Of a stretch of DNA of 64,000 nucleotides, positions 21,801 to 33,169 are shown one piece after another. Source of the DNA: Saccharum officinarum (taxonomy: Eukaryota > Streptophyta > Magnoliopsida > Poales > Poaceae). The notes under the pieces were generated by a model. The model had not been told where the DNA came from. It saw only the letters and a program-made list of their open reading frames with translations, and searched no databases. Location: contig CM036225.1 in assembly GCA_020631735.1 (NCBI GenBank), forward strand, positions 67,444,662-67,508,661. Reading direction: 5' to 3'. The translations under genes and the position numbers were made by a program. The number at the start of each line of letters is the position of its first letter. Within the stretch, counting starts at the first letter, position 1.

Positions 21801-22409
21801 ATGTGTTTCTTCTTTTGCATAGCAGGACCTGTCGGAGAGGAATCAGAGCACCTAGGCGACCCTGATCGTCTTCGTCGGCACTGTGGTTCTGCTTGCACTG
21901 CCTCGCCCCACCACTGCGTTGACTCACCGCTACGCCGCCAACCTGTCTCCACCACCACCCTAGGTATAAATAAAATCTCTTCCTTACTATTATCGTATGT
22001 AGATCGGTGTAGCCCAGTTAGGCATCTCCCGTCCGAAACAGATACGGTTCAAGGTATGCAGATCTTTGCATATCTATGGCCATATCTGTTTCGAATTGTT
22101 CATGTTTTTTGGATAGCCCACGGATGTGTAGATGGGTTAGTTTCCTTGTTCTGCTCAGATCCGAGACGGAGTTTTGGCACCACCTCCTTGTTGTTATCCG
22201 GATATACACTTTCCCTTCTGGGACGTGTATCGGGAGAACAGCGGGGAGGTGCTACCGAAATTCTGTCTCGAATCAGAGTAGAGCATGGAAACTAACCATA
22301 TCTACGTATCTGTGGGTGGGATTAGGACCTATCCTCACCTATTAGACAGTAGGCATGCCATGTAGATGCAATTGATGTTTATGTTACACGCTTATGCATA
22401 TGCTAGAGG

Positions 22410-25400
22410 ATGGATAACCATGAGTGGATGTACACAGAATGCCCAAGTCAGGCTCAAATCACCCATGAATGGATGGATAAGACCAAGAAATTATTGGACC
22501 ATGCATTTAAGGTAGCTAAGGGAGCGAGAGACACGTTCTGTTCCTGTAGCCAATGTGAAAATAAGAAAAGAAAAACAAGGGAAGTCATGGTACAACATCT
22601 TTGCTAGTATGGATTTATGCCAAACTATACCCGATGGGTGTACCATGGTGAAGCCAATCATCCTAAAGAGGAGGTCGTGAGACGACGCTTGGAGGCATTT
22701 GATGGTGATGGCGGGGTAGCAGGATGGTTAGGTGACTATGAGGATGCGACGTTCGCTGAAAGACGTACGGAGGATGAGCAGGAGGAGCCAGAGCCAAGCG
22801 CTAAGGCGTTCTTGGCCATGTTGGATTCAACACAGAACTTCCTACATGAGAAGACAATGGTTTCTCAACTAGATGCCATTGGACGCCTACTGGGGTTGAA
22901 GTCTCAGCACAACATGACTTGAGCCTGCTTTGATGCTATGATGGCAATTATTGGGGATTTGCTTTCGGAGGGTCATCATCTGTCGAGCAGCTTGTACAAG
23001 TCAACGAGACTCCTTCGGGCACTGAAGATGCCGTATGAGCAGATACATTGTTGTCCGAAGGGGTGCGTCCTATTTAGGAAAGAACACGAGGATGTAAAGT
23101 ATTGTCCAAAGTGTAAATCCTCTAGGTATGTGGATGTAGACAAAGGTGATGGCAAGAAGGAGCAGAATGAGGGCATCCCCATGAAAGTCCTATGACACCT
23201 TCTGATCATACCAAGGCTCCAATGGCTATTCATGTCTGAGGAGTCCGCGAAACAGATGACATGGCACAAGAATGGCGTTCGATACAATCCTGACAAGATG
23301 GTACATCCAGCAGATGATGAAGCATGGAAAAGCTTTAATGGCAACCATCATGGCAAAGATGAAGAGGCCCGTAATGTACGTGTTGCGCTGGCAACGGATG
23401 GGTTCAATCCTTATGGAATGATGTCGGCCCCATACACTTGTTGGCCCGTGTTCGCTATCCCCCTCAATCTTCCCCCGAGGCCCTACTTCAACGGCAAAAC
23501 ATATTCTTGATGTTGATAATTCCTGGACACCTGAGAAACAAAATGGGTGTGTACATGGAGCCTATTTATGATGAATTGATCAAGGCTTGGAATGAAGGCG
23601 TATTGACTTACGACCGAGCTACAAAGAAGAACTTCAGAATGTATGTTTGGTACTAGTACTCCATGCATGACTTCCTGGCGTATGGGATATTCACTGGCTG
23701 GTGTGTCCACAGGAAGTTTCCATGCCCGGTATGCAAGGCAGCTCTACAGTTCATTTGGTTGAAGAAGGGTAGCAAGTTCTTGTCGTTTGACAAGCATCGA
23801 CAGTTCCTCCCTCTTGACCATGCATTCAGAGGAGACACCAAGAACTTCACAAAAGGTGTCACGGTGATCGACCCTGCACCTTAGAAGATGACTAGTGCCC
23901 AGGTTCATGCTCAGATAGATGCTCTCGTGGTCCTGGCGCAGAAAGATAATCCAAGGAGTAAAAGAAAGAAAGATAATCCAAAGAAAGGTAATGCAAACAA
24001 AGATCGCTTTGTGGGGTGTGGTGTGGAACATATGTGGACTCATAAGTCGGGATTGGAGAGGCTTCCCTATTTTGATGACCTTCTCCTTTCACATAACATA
24101 GATGTAATGCACACTGAGAAGAATGTCACTGAAGCACTTTGAGCAACACTCATGGACATTCCTGATAAGACAAAGGACAACCCTAAGGCCAGAGTAGACA
24201 TGGCAACACTATGCGATAGACCAAAGCTACAGATGCTGCCTCTAAGAGACGGCAAACCATGGAAAAGTCCTAAGGCCAATTACATCTTGGAAAAGAAGCA
24301 CATGATAGAAGTGATACAATGGATGCAGACGTTAAGTTTCCCTGATGGGTTGAAGCGAATCTGAGGAGGGGAGCAAACCCAGATACTGGCTGAGTCTTAG
24401 GGATGAAGAGTCATGAATTCCATATATGGATTGAGTGGCTTCTTCCATCGATGGTTTGAGGCTATGTCCCTAAGCATGTCTGGAAGGTGCTGGCAGAGTC
24501 GAGCTTTTTCTTTCGCCAGCTTTGTGCCAAGGAGATATCTCTGAAAGTGGTTGGGGAGTTGGAAAAATGGCACCCGAGTTGCTCTGTAAGTTGGAGAAGA
24601 TCTTTCCACCTAGCTTTTTCTTATCGATGTAGCATTTGATTTTGCACCTCCTGAACGAGGTACGAATGGGGGGCCCGTGTAGAACCGTTGGTGCTATCCA
24701 ATCGAGAGATGTCTAAAGACTATTCGCTAGAAATGTGGAAACAAAGGTATGATTGAGGCTTCCATAGTAGAGGCATTCATTTGTGAGGAGGTGTCAAACT
24801 TCACAACATCATACTATAGTGAGAACCTTCCTAGCGTGCATAATCCACCCCCTTGTTACAACGAGGACGAAAATGAATCGACCCTTAACGTACTCAAAGG
24901 GCAACGCCGAAGATCAAGTGGAGCGGCCAAAAAGTTCTTGACCAACAAAGAGTGGCGCAAGATCATGCTCTATGTGTTGACGAACCTTGACAAAGTCGAC
25001 AAGTATCAGCGGTAAGTTCTCAATGAACTTGTTACTTAGCCAGTCATATTTTCTACATCCAACAACCTTGTTGCTTGTCGGTGCAGGGAGTTTTTTGATC
25101 AATACTGGCATCATCCAAGGTCACCTTCTGACCATGAACGAGAGACTCTTCTTCAACATGGTTCGCCTGATTTCATTACATGGTTCCAAAGAAAGGTACC
25201 TTCTGACCAATTTAGTTCGTTCTAAGTTTGGCATTCCTAGTTGCCTAATTTTATTTCTCTCCTGCTTGAGCTTGCAGTGTCAAAGTGATTTGTCTATAAG
25301 TGCCGAATTATGACAAGTGGCCAGAGGCTTTTACTATAAGGTCTCGTCATTTAACGCTTATGACGTGAATGGATATCGCTTTAACTCAACAAGCTACGAG

Positions 25401-26073
25401 AAGAGTCGGCCTAATCCAAGGACCACGAATATCGGAGTATTTATGCCCAGAGTAGTTACGCCTGGCGCTGAGCAGGAGGACTATTATGGCACAGTTGAAG
25501 AAATATACGAGCTCGAATACCATGGTGAAAAAGCACCTAGGCCAGTCATATTCAAATGCCAGTGGTTTAATCCTACAGTATCGCAAAAGTCCCCTAAACT
25601 TGGGATAGTCGAAACTAGACATGATTCCTTCTATCTAGGAGATGATGTCTATATTGTGGCTCAACAAGCCAAGCAAGTTTATTATTGTCCATATGCTTGC
25701 AAAACTGACCCACATCTTCAGGGTTGGTATATTGTGCACAAGGTATCACCACATGGTAAATTACCTCACCCAAACGATGTTGATTACAACTTGAACCCAC
25801 CTACGCATGACGGGGAGTTCTATCAACAAGACGAGGGGCTACCAGGGATGCTTGAGATAGACTTAACCGAAGAGATTGAAATGGAAGTAGATGAGGAATA
25901 GGTTGTTGACGAGGAAGCTGCAGATGAGGTGCATGATCCGAGAGACTTAAAAATGCTTGACAGACTACAACTAGGCAATGACAGCGATGAGGATGAGGCT
26001 ATTGACGATTTGGAGGCTCTTGATAGTGATGACGATACCTATCGTCCAGATAATCCTAATCATGAAGAATATT
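22410..26073 (+). pseudogene. TNP2-type CACTA transposase, multiply disrupted
   Basis: The catalytic transposase of CACTA elements. The ATG at 22410 opens a transposase-associated zinc domain (NHEWMY, FCSCSQC, then after a stop PNYTRWVYHGE). The TNP2 core follows in pieces from 22930 to 24365: CCPKGCVLFR, YCPKCKSSRY, VRVALATDGFNPYGMMS, FLAYGIFTGWCVHRKFPCPVC, GLERLPYFDDLLLSHNIDVMHTEKN. A decayed DUF4218-like part lies at about 24400-24800, and a better-kept DUF4216-like part at 25317-25901 (IGVFMPRVV, VIFKCQWF, QVYYCPYACKTDP), continuing after one stop to 26073. At least eight in-frame stops or shifts separate the pieces (for example 22605, 22920, 23192, 23508, 23654, 23881, 24140), and splice sites account for few of them. 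Confidence 0.85.
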
Positions 26074-26187
26074 AGAAATACATGTAATACTATGTTATTT
26101 TGTAATTACATTTTCTTTATTTTGCATCCCTTGCTAAGTACTTCTCATTTATCTGGACTAATACTGGTTTATTCTTTTTAATTGCAG

Positions 26188-28630
26188 GTGATGGGGCCCA
26201 CTAGGAGGAGCTGTCACTCGACTTACTCAAGACTGAGGGACACGTCAGCGGCTGAGGAGATGGAGACGGAGCTGTCGGAGAGACAGAGGAGGCCGAGGGG
26301 CAGGCCCAGGCGAGAGCCGTCGACTGACCACGAGCGCGACTCCTCACGCTCTTCTAGGGATGACGACGTCCCTCTACCCACAGTGGGCGAGGAGGCGGCT
26401 CCACAGATGTACGACGATGTCGTTCCGCACGCGTCCGAGGAGGTGGTTTTGCACACGTCCAAGGAGGGGGCAGGGGGTTCGACTTCCTCTACAGCCTCGA
26501 AACCCTACTTGCAAGGTCCCGCGAAGCTCCTGAAGCGACCCATTCCTGTTGATTGCTGCCCACTGATTGCACCCGACGGGGATAAGTAAGTAACTTCATA
26601 TGTTCTTCATTTGATATGTTAAAAAATTATAATAAGAGCTAATAATAACTATTGTTAACCACTTGTGCAGGACTGGATGCTTATGGAGGAGGGGGTCGAG
26701 GCTCGTAATGTCAATGGGATCCTAGGACTTTTGTGCAGGGAACACTTCCCTAGCCTGGTGTGGACGTCAGAGGATGAGGACCCAGAGGTACCCTCGTTCG
26801 ACCAGTACGCCCTCTTCGCCGCTGATGCTCCACACAGAAACTTGGTGGATCGGGTGATTATGGAGTTGTGGGTAAGCCTTTCTCGCACTACGACCCTCAA
26901 TTCATTGCATTCATTGCACATTCTTGAAATAAAATAATGGATACCTTGTGTCTTTATGCAGGACTTCTTTAGATGCCAGCTGGGACAGGAGGAAAGGGTG
27001 TATCAGGTGGCTTACGCTTCCTGTAGAAGGCGTGTCTCGGACTTGTATTACGAGTCCCGCATCCAGGCGCACATTGACTACAATGCCACCTTCCTTAAAA
27101 GAAGAATCAACAAGTATTAGGCAAGAAAAGAGACAGAGATTCTGACAAGGGAGCAGTACCTATAGGTAAATAGATAACATCTCCTATTGATTTCTTTTGA
27201 GATTAACTATGCCTAATTTGATCTTCTAATGGCTTGTAGGTGATTCCAAACCGGTGTGCCACCCACCCTGATTGCTAGGCTGTTATAGTGGATAGATGGT
27301 TGGACTCGGACTAGCAGAAGTTGCACCAGGAGAAAAGCGAGCAGTGTATGATGATGCCAGGTGTACCTCACCATCAGGGCAGCGCTAGCCTCAGTAAATA
27401 CACAAAGACATATGTAAGTCTCCACCATTTGTCTAATCTAGCCGCACTCAATTCTGTATGATTTCTAACCACGTGTTGTTGTCTTTCTCGCAGTCGGCGG
27501 CGCATGGTGTCCCAACAATTGGCCAACTCACGGCGTATGCTCTGGCCCACATGGGCCCGGCAAGGTCCAACATCGAGTACAACCTGGATGCGGGCCCAGA
27601 GGCATACACCAACTCTAGCGTCCACACCCGTCTCACTTCTTACACGGAGGCGGCGAGGTTAGTGCACGGGCTGAGCTACGATTTGAGGACCGAGGAGCGC
27701 CTTGATCCTGAGATCGTGATGAGAGTGGTGCAAGGCAAGAAGCATGGGCACTTATGGCTTGGCGATGACATCCTCGACACGGGCTCTACTCTTCCTCTCA
27801 ACCGCCTCCGAGCAGCGAGCACGAGCTCTAGCGTGCCCATAAGCCAACGGCCGACAGCGGTGGCGACACTCTAGGTAAGTATTCCAGTTTCATTCGCCGT
27901 TCTTTGACATTTACGTTCCTTAGCTCTGCATTATTGAAACATTGGGGTCAAATGTTGCAGGCCAAGCTGCAGCAACTTCGGACCTAGCAGGAGGCTGAGT
28001 GGGCCGAGCGGGAGGCTGAGTGGGCCGAGCGGGAGGCCTAGCGTCAGAGGATAGAAGCTTTGGAGGCCCAGCAAGAAGGTTTGCTCAAGTTCGTGCAACA
28101 ACTTGGAGAGCAACAAGGTTGGCAGATCCCACTACACCTGCTTGCACCACAGCCACCACCACCACATCGTCTAGATTCTACTCCGATGAGTATGAGTATA
28201 GATGTTTTACTTCTATGCTCATGCTTAGTGTCAAACCTAGTGATGGCCTTTGAGCCGGATTTGCTGATGTGTGGGCCTTCATGCCAGGTTTGTTGATGTG
28301 GCGGCCTTCGTGCCGGAAATGTGGTTGTCGGCCTTTGTGCTAACATTTTTCTTTCAGGTTTTGGAAATCTCCCCGTGCAGGGGAGGTGCTGACGAAAATT
28401 TTAACTTTTTTTTAAACTGGTTACATTTTTATCTTGTCACTCACGTGCAATCTCTTCTCTTTTGTGCAGCGTCAATCGGGGGTGGCGTCGAACCATGTCG
28501 GAGGGTTGCCAGCATCGCACGTCGGGCAATCCCCACCCGGACCGTCGCTGGGATCGCAAGTTGGGGCGTCGCACCACTCAAAGTCGCCGTGAGCCGCTTG
28601 CGGAGTCGTTTTTATGTATTAAACTTGTGA
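26188..28630 (+). pseudogene. TNP1-like second CACTA gene (plant transposase Ptta/En/Spm type), disrupted
   Basis: Likely the DNA-binding partner of TNP2. After an acceptor (ATTGCAG, 26187) the ATG at 26191 starts an acidic/basic N-terminus ending LKRPIPVDCCPLIAPDGD at a GTAAGT donor near 26585. Later exons follow at about 26670-26871 (WMLMEEGVEARNVNGILG, REHFPSLVW), 26962-27165 (FRCQLGQEERVYQVAY), 27240-27413, 27494-27874 (PTIGQLTAYALAHMGP, MRVVQGKKHGHLWLGDDIL) and 27961-28200 (Glu/Gln-rich coiled coil, EALEAQQEGLLKFVQQLG). Introns have GT-AG ends, but exons 3, 4 and 6 contain stops and the exon 1-2 junction is out of frame. The 3' part is repeated at 44155-45875. Confidence 0.75.
28240..28410 (+). 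repeat. CACTA internal direct repeat, copy R
   Basis: GTGTGGGCCTTCATGCC, CGGCCTTCGTGCC, TTTCTTTCAGGTTTTGGAAATC and the hairpin CTCCCCGTGCAGGGGAG correspond in order to 21600-21800. The other assembly copy has it at about 45480-45655. Confidence 0.7.
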
Positions 28631-28721
28631 ACTTGTGAAGTTGTGGACTTTGAACTTGTGGTTTGTAATATATTGTGGATTTCGGACAAATTTGGTCGTT
28701 TGTGATATATAAATGTGGTTT

Positions 28722-28724
<3 letters not shown>

Positions 28725-28804
<80 letters not shown>
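28725..28804. repeat. (AT)n microsatellite
   Basis: About 80 bases of uninterrupted AT dinucleotides. The second copy (45968-46042) is about 75 bases, a length difference usual for slippage, alleles or read error. ORFs of Ile-Tyr repeats here are artefacts. Confidence 0.97.
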
Positions 28805-28807
<3 letters not shown>

Positions 28808-28852
28808 TTGTTGTTTACATGGAAAAGCAAAAAACAAAAAAAAATTAGAGGT

Positions 28853-29350
28853 GGCTTTGCCGAGTGCAATGACCATTATACTTGGCAAAGAAAATTTAAA
28901 AGAAACCAGCTTTGCCGAGTGCCAGGGCTTTGGCACTCGTCAAAGAATTTTTTTTAAAAAATATAAAAAAACAGGGTTTGCTGAGTGCCTGGGTTGTGGC
29001 ACTAAGCAAAGAGGGTTTTTTAAAAAAACAAATTTCTTTGCCGAGTGCCTGAGCTGCAGCACTCGGCAAAGAGTTTTTTTAAAAAAAGAATTTTTTTTTG
29101 CCGAGTGTTGCACTCGGCAAAGAAAATAAAAAAACAAGACGGCGTGACCCGTCAGCCGACGGCGTCAAATCTTTGCCGAGTGACAGCATGGCACTCGGCA
29201 AAGCCTTTGCCGAGTGCCCGAGATTTGGCACTCTGCAAATAGGCTTTACCGTGAAGGGATTTCAGGGAGCCTCTTTGCCGAGTGTTGCACTCGGCAAATG
29301 CTTTGCCGAGTGCAATGTTGCCTTTGCCGAGTGTAACAGGCACTTGGCAA
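28853..29350. repeat. Right subterminal repeats of the CACTA element
   Basis: About twelve TTTGCCGAGTG / CACTCGGCAAAG units, many as facing pairs around short spacers, mirroring the left end at 19045-19420. Confidence 0.9.
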
Positions 29351-29360
29351 ACCGAGCAGC

Positions 29361-30567
29361 TGCTATGCATCTATCTGTCTGTCTACAAACAAGCGTGGAA
29401 TGAGCTAGCAACGGTTGATTATATGCAAGCAGATGCATGCAGGCACTACTAATAGCTATTCAAAAGTGCAGTCCTTGCGCTTCACATCAGCAAATTAGCA
29501 CTGCTAGCTAGTTGAGTCTAGGAGTACTTCACACCAGCTAGCTAATACCAATCCAATGGATTGGCAGAGTGTTATAGGTTATACAATAAATTATAAACTA
29601 TGATCCTAGCTTAGCTTGGAATGAAGTAACTTGCTATATACATCTAGCTAGATATATATCGTCAGGAAAAAAAAATGAGCTGAGAGGGAATAAGAAAGAC
29701 AAGAAATGTGCATACGAAGCTTACGGATCACGGATTATTAGCTTGGTGATGTATGCAGGGAGTCAGCTCCGGAACAACTTAAATGCAAGTCGTCGTCTAA
29801 CGCTGCTCCATTATCATTTAGACGCCATATATATGAACAGACATGCATACATACATGCAGGGAGTCAGCAGGTCCATAGAAACTTTGAATGCAATGCAGC
29901 AAGTCGTCTAATTAAGGCCCCGGCATGCATTCAGCTCGTTCCATGCATCTTTTTCCGATCCTCTGCGTGCACAAGTTAGCAGCTACGTACGTACGTTATC
30001 GGGATTCTACATTTACTCTCTATTTAATTTGTACTCTGGCTGCTATGGCTGACTAGCTAGTGTATATAAAGAGCAAGGTACTAAATAGCGTATTGCGGGT
30101 TGGTAGCGGATTGACGTCGATGTAGCGGATTGCGTATAGCGGCCGATATTGCGGACGATAAGTTCCAATAGCGGCCCCCAATAGTCCCATATAATTTTAA
30201 GCACATATATCATGAATAATGAGTATAAATAATTTTAAGTGCATATATCATGAATAATTTTAAGTTTCACAGCCGATGCATGAGTTTTGAATTTGGGGTG
30301 TGAGTCATAGTGGGCTGGACTAATTAGGGATATTTGCTTCCATGCTATTGCGGCCTGTTACGCGTAATTGCGGCCACAATATCGGCCCGCTATTCAAAAT
30401 TGCGGCCGCAAAGTTTCAGAATGCAAAGTTCAGAACGCTATCTCATAGCGGTAGCGGCAATGGACCGCTACCGCTATTGCGGGTACAATTGTGGCCGCTA
30501 CCACCGCTATTTATTACCTTGATAAAGAGAGGCGATACACACAACTCAGCAAGTACTTGAGCTACTA
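29361..30567 (+). promoter_or_regulatory. Relic A: promoter and 5'UTR start of a lost DUF707 paralogue
   Basis: 29395-30065 matches, in reverse complement, the region upstream of the DUF707 gene (about 39635-40600), with shared phrases such as CAATCCAATGGATTGGC, GCTCCGGAACAACTTAAATGCAAG and AAAAAGATGCATG in inverse order. It keeps the TATA context GTGTATATAAAGAG (about 30059-30073). The leader homology (GGCGATACACACAACTCAGC...CTTGAGCTACTAC) resumes at 30530 after a 448-bp hAT MITE. No DUF707 exon follows. It faces rightwards, toward the intact gene. Confidence 0.65.
30074..30521. mobile_element. hAT-type MITE with 8-bp target duplication
   Basis: Terminal inverted repeats CAAGGTACTAAATAGCG and CGCTATTTATTACCTTG, a perfect 8-bp duplication ATAAAGAG at 30066-30073 and 30522-30529, and internal repeats of AGCGG/TTGCGGCC. 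No ORF. The 8-bp duplication and CA...TG tips fit the hAT superfamily. It landed in the TATA region of relic A. The second copy is at 47313-47759. Confidence 0.9.
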
Positions 30568-30568
30568 C

Positions 30569-30803
30569 GCCTTGTTTAGATGCACCCTAAAAGTTAAAAT
30601 TTTTCACTCTCTCCATCACATCAATCTTTGGACTCATGCATGAAATAGTAAATGTAGGTAAAAACATAACTAATTACACAGTTTAGTTGAAAATCACGAG
30701 ATAAATCTTTTGAGCCTAGTTAGTCTACGATTAGACAATATTTGTCAAATAAGACGAAAGTGATACTATTTATCAGGTTATTTTTTTCAATCTAAACGAA
30801 GCC
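30569..30803. mobile_element. MITE of the grass GCCTTGTTTAGATGC family
   Basis: Starts GCCTTGTTTAGAT and ends TCTAAACGAAGC, with the family interior (CATCACATC, ATGCATGAAATA, TAATTACACAGTTT, TCTTTTGAGCCTAGTTAGTC). No ORF. Second copy at 47807-48041. Confidence 0.8.
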
Positions 30804-30944
30804 CCAGTAGCTCTAGCAATGGCCGGATCATCGGACATTCACAAGGATCATCGGACATTCACCAGGCCACCCTTCTCATTAATGGACCACATCGATCAAC
30901 TTCCTGCACCGCAATCACACCAGTCAGCCCACCTTGATGAGGAC
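30804..30944. other. Short spacer with a direct repeat
   Basis: Contains GGATCATCGGACATTCAC twice in tandem (about 30825-30862). No gene recognised. Confidence 0.4.
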
Positions 30945-32115
30945 ACGACATCAACGAATACGACTATTAATTATAAGGTGAGCTTGTTACTACATTTATA
31001 TACTAATTTTGGATATAATTCATTTGGTTCTACATGTACATGTCGTTATTTGAATGTAGATACAAATGTGTCTCAAAGTGCAAGTCCATCAAAGTTGAAC
31101 TTTCGGTTCGTCGGCAGCCCGATAGTACTTCATTGGGAAGGCCATAACTCATCCATCCGAAGTGCGATCGAGGTCAATGAGCACTTGATGGAAAGAATAT
31201 TTGATAAGCTTTCAAATAGATCTGGTCCTACCTCAATATCACATTGGCAAGGTCTCCAAATCATCGAGACATTCTGTCGCTATTTCTGTCGGGTGCTACG
31301 GTGTCGTCGCAGGCTTGTTATTCACACTTGGGACCCAGACCCAAGTTGGAGCATACCCCAAGAAGATGGAGAACACCTAAGAGATGCCCAAGGACGTCCT
31401 CCTCCTTGGCCACCACCTTAGGAGGCTAGCAAGGACGTCCAAGCCAAGCCGGAGGCCCAGTCCAATTCGAGTTCGAGTCTGCCTCGGTTTTCTGGACCAG
31501 TCTGCAATAAAACGAACGCCCAGGACACATACGGACTCCGTTTTTGATGATCCATATATGGATGGAAAGATAATTTCATAATCTAACCAATGGCTTTGTT
31601 TTGAGGCCAAATTCCATCAGAGTCAATGGGAATCGTCGAAACAAGTTGATGTCCAGAATCTGTCAGGACGCTGCGTCGTCGTCTTTTGGGCCGTTTGGGC
31701 CATGTAACGTGTCGAGACTCCTTAGGGATGTAAGTGGGGGTCCTTGGACGCCCTTGGCTTTATAATCAGTAGTCGCCGCCTACGTTAGGGTTTGGGTTTT
31801 GCTTAGATTATTCTGTCCATTGATAGTCACCGTCTTTCGGTTTGTGAGACCCCAACTTCGAGTGCTTAATCATTCATCTGCAATTGTCACTTCAATTGAG
31901 TTGCATTTTATCTTGTTCTTGCTTGTGTTCTTCGATTCGCAGTAGGGATTAGCCTTCGTGGCGAGGTCAACCAGATTGTGAGACGGTTGATAACCAGAGG
32001 AGACGTGGTGCTAAGGTTGCAGGTTTCAGGTCTTTATGATCTGAAGCCGGATCGGTGTGTCGCTTCCAACCAAATCGATAGTTATCTTGAACCTGACGAA
32101 AGATCAGGAAGTGTT
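30945..32115 (+). repeat. Left arm of an inverted LTR-like pair
   Basis: About 1.17 kb, reverse-complementary to 33170-34328. It reads like a grass retrotransposon LTR: a TTTATAATCAG TATA-like site near 31771, then GTTAGGGTTTGGGTTTTGC, then the TTCTTGCTTGTGTTCTTCGATTCG region. Arms differ at many positions, so they are separate old insertions or one old palindrome. Frames through it look conserved between arms only because the DNA is. Second copy at about 48183-49352. Confidence 0.75.
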
Positions 32116-33169
32116 CTCTCATCTCCATTGATATGTATATATCTAGGGGTCTAATTGTAATTGTACTGAATCACACCATATATATGAAGCCACCCAACCA
32201 CAGATGTGTGAAGTGTTCTCTCATCTCCATTCTACAATAACAATATGTAAATATGTTGTCAACCTTATATAAATAGTGGAGTTAACAATTCTCAGATAAT
32301 CAGAGCTAGAGATACCTGCACCATGATTATGAAATTAACAATAGAGAGCAACTAACAACAGAATATGACTAACAACAAAGCGACTACCAAGGAAAATAGA
32401 GTGGTACCCAGGGGAAAACTTAGTATTGTGAACCTAGCCTGACTTTGCATGGATCATTGTTGTACTAGGTCTAGAGGGTAATGGTATCAACACACTCTTT
32501 GTCACAGTATTTGTTAGAGCAGTATTTGATTTTCGCATTAGCTGAAGCTCTAGTCTCAAAGTTAACTTCTTTGAGGCGCTTGTTGATGGTATCTTCAGTA
32601 AGCTTGACTCCTCAGTCATTATTGGACCCTTTGTTCATAAAGGACACAAAAGTGAGCACCTTGACATTGCTAAGAAAAAATTGGCATAAGTTTGGGCAGA
32701 GCAGAGAAATCCTAGAGCAAAATCTCCCTAAAGGTCTTTATCCCCGGACATTGGCAGCAAATAAGTTAGAATTTTTCTGCAAAAGGTAAAACCTCCACTT
32801 GGGCTCCTAGCATTACAAAGTTCTAGCGCTGATAGCCTTTCCGATGAGAAGCTACATTTGTCCTTGACAGTGTAATTTTTTTAGAGTGACCAAGCGTAAA
32901 ACATCAAGCATGAACCCGGTGAGCAGTACAAGCTGCTCTTGCTGGATATGGTGAAACCATCTTCCCCAGTAAGACGTCTAGGTCAGAGCTCTCCTTCCAA
33001 AGATTAAACTGGTTTAGGAGAACATCGAGCCAAAAGAAGCTGAAGGAGATCCTTCTGATTGAGCCCCATGACCATTGGTGACCTTGGTAATGATACTAGC
33101 CATTTCTCTGCTGCTGTACTGCATATACCTATCATGGATAGCATGCTTCATAGACTTTTTGATGGGAAC
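32116..33169. other. Spacer between the inverted LTR-like arms
   Basis: Contains GAAGTGTTCTCTCATCTCCATT twice (about 32110 and 32210) and short ORFs on both strands (32481-32789 +, 32434-32619 -) with no recognisable domain. It may be the interior of a retrotransposon fragment. Confidence 0.4.

Larger units (their letters stand above)
19029..29360 (+). mobile_element. CACTA (En/Spm) transposon, about 10.3 kb, decayed
   Basis: Bounded by arrays of inverted TTTGCCGAGTG / CACTCGGCAAA units, the subterminal transposase-binding repeats of a common grass CACTA group. It contains a TNP2 transposase remnant and a TNP1-like second gene in the same orientation. The ends are placed from the break in promoter homology at 19028 and about 29361; canonical CACTA tips and the 3-bp target duplication could not be seen, so the tips are degraded or mis-sequenced by a few bases. 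Both genes have stops and frameshifts, so it is non-autonomous. Confidence 0.85.

Noticed and set aside
22410..25901. TNP2 as a functional multi-exon gene
   Set aside because: Many interruptions are stops within conserved motifs without GT-AG sites around them.
28578..28957. ORFs of Ile-Tyr repeats on both strands (also 45823-46195)
   Set aside because: They are translations of the AT microsatellite.
30819..31421. A 200-aa ORF in the left inverted arm as a host gene
   Set aside because: The sequence behaves as LTR DNA, the opposite arm holds it with stops, and no domain is recognisable.
32434..32789. Overlapping ORFs in the spacer of the inverted pair as genes
   Set aside because: Short, on opposite strands over the same bases, without recognisable domains.
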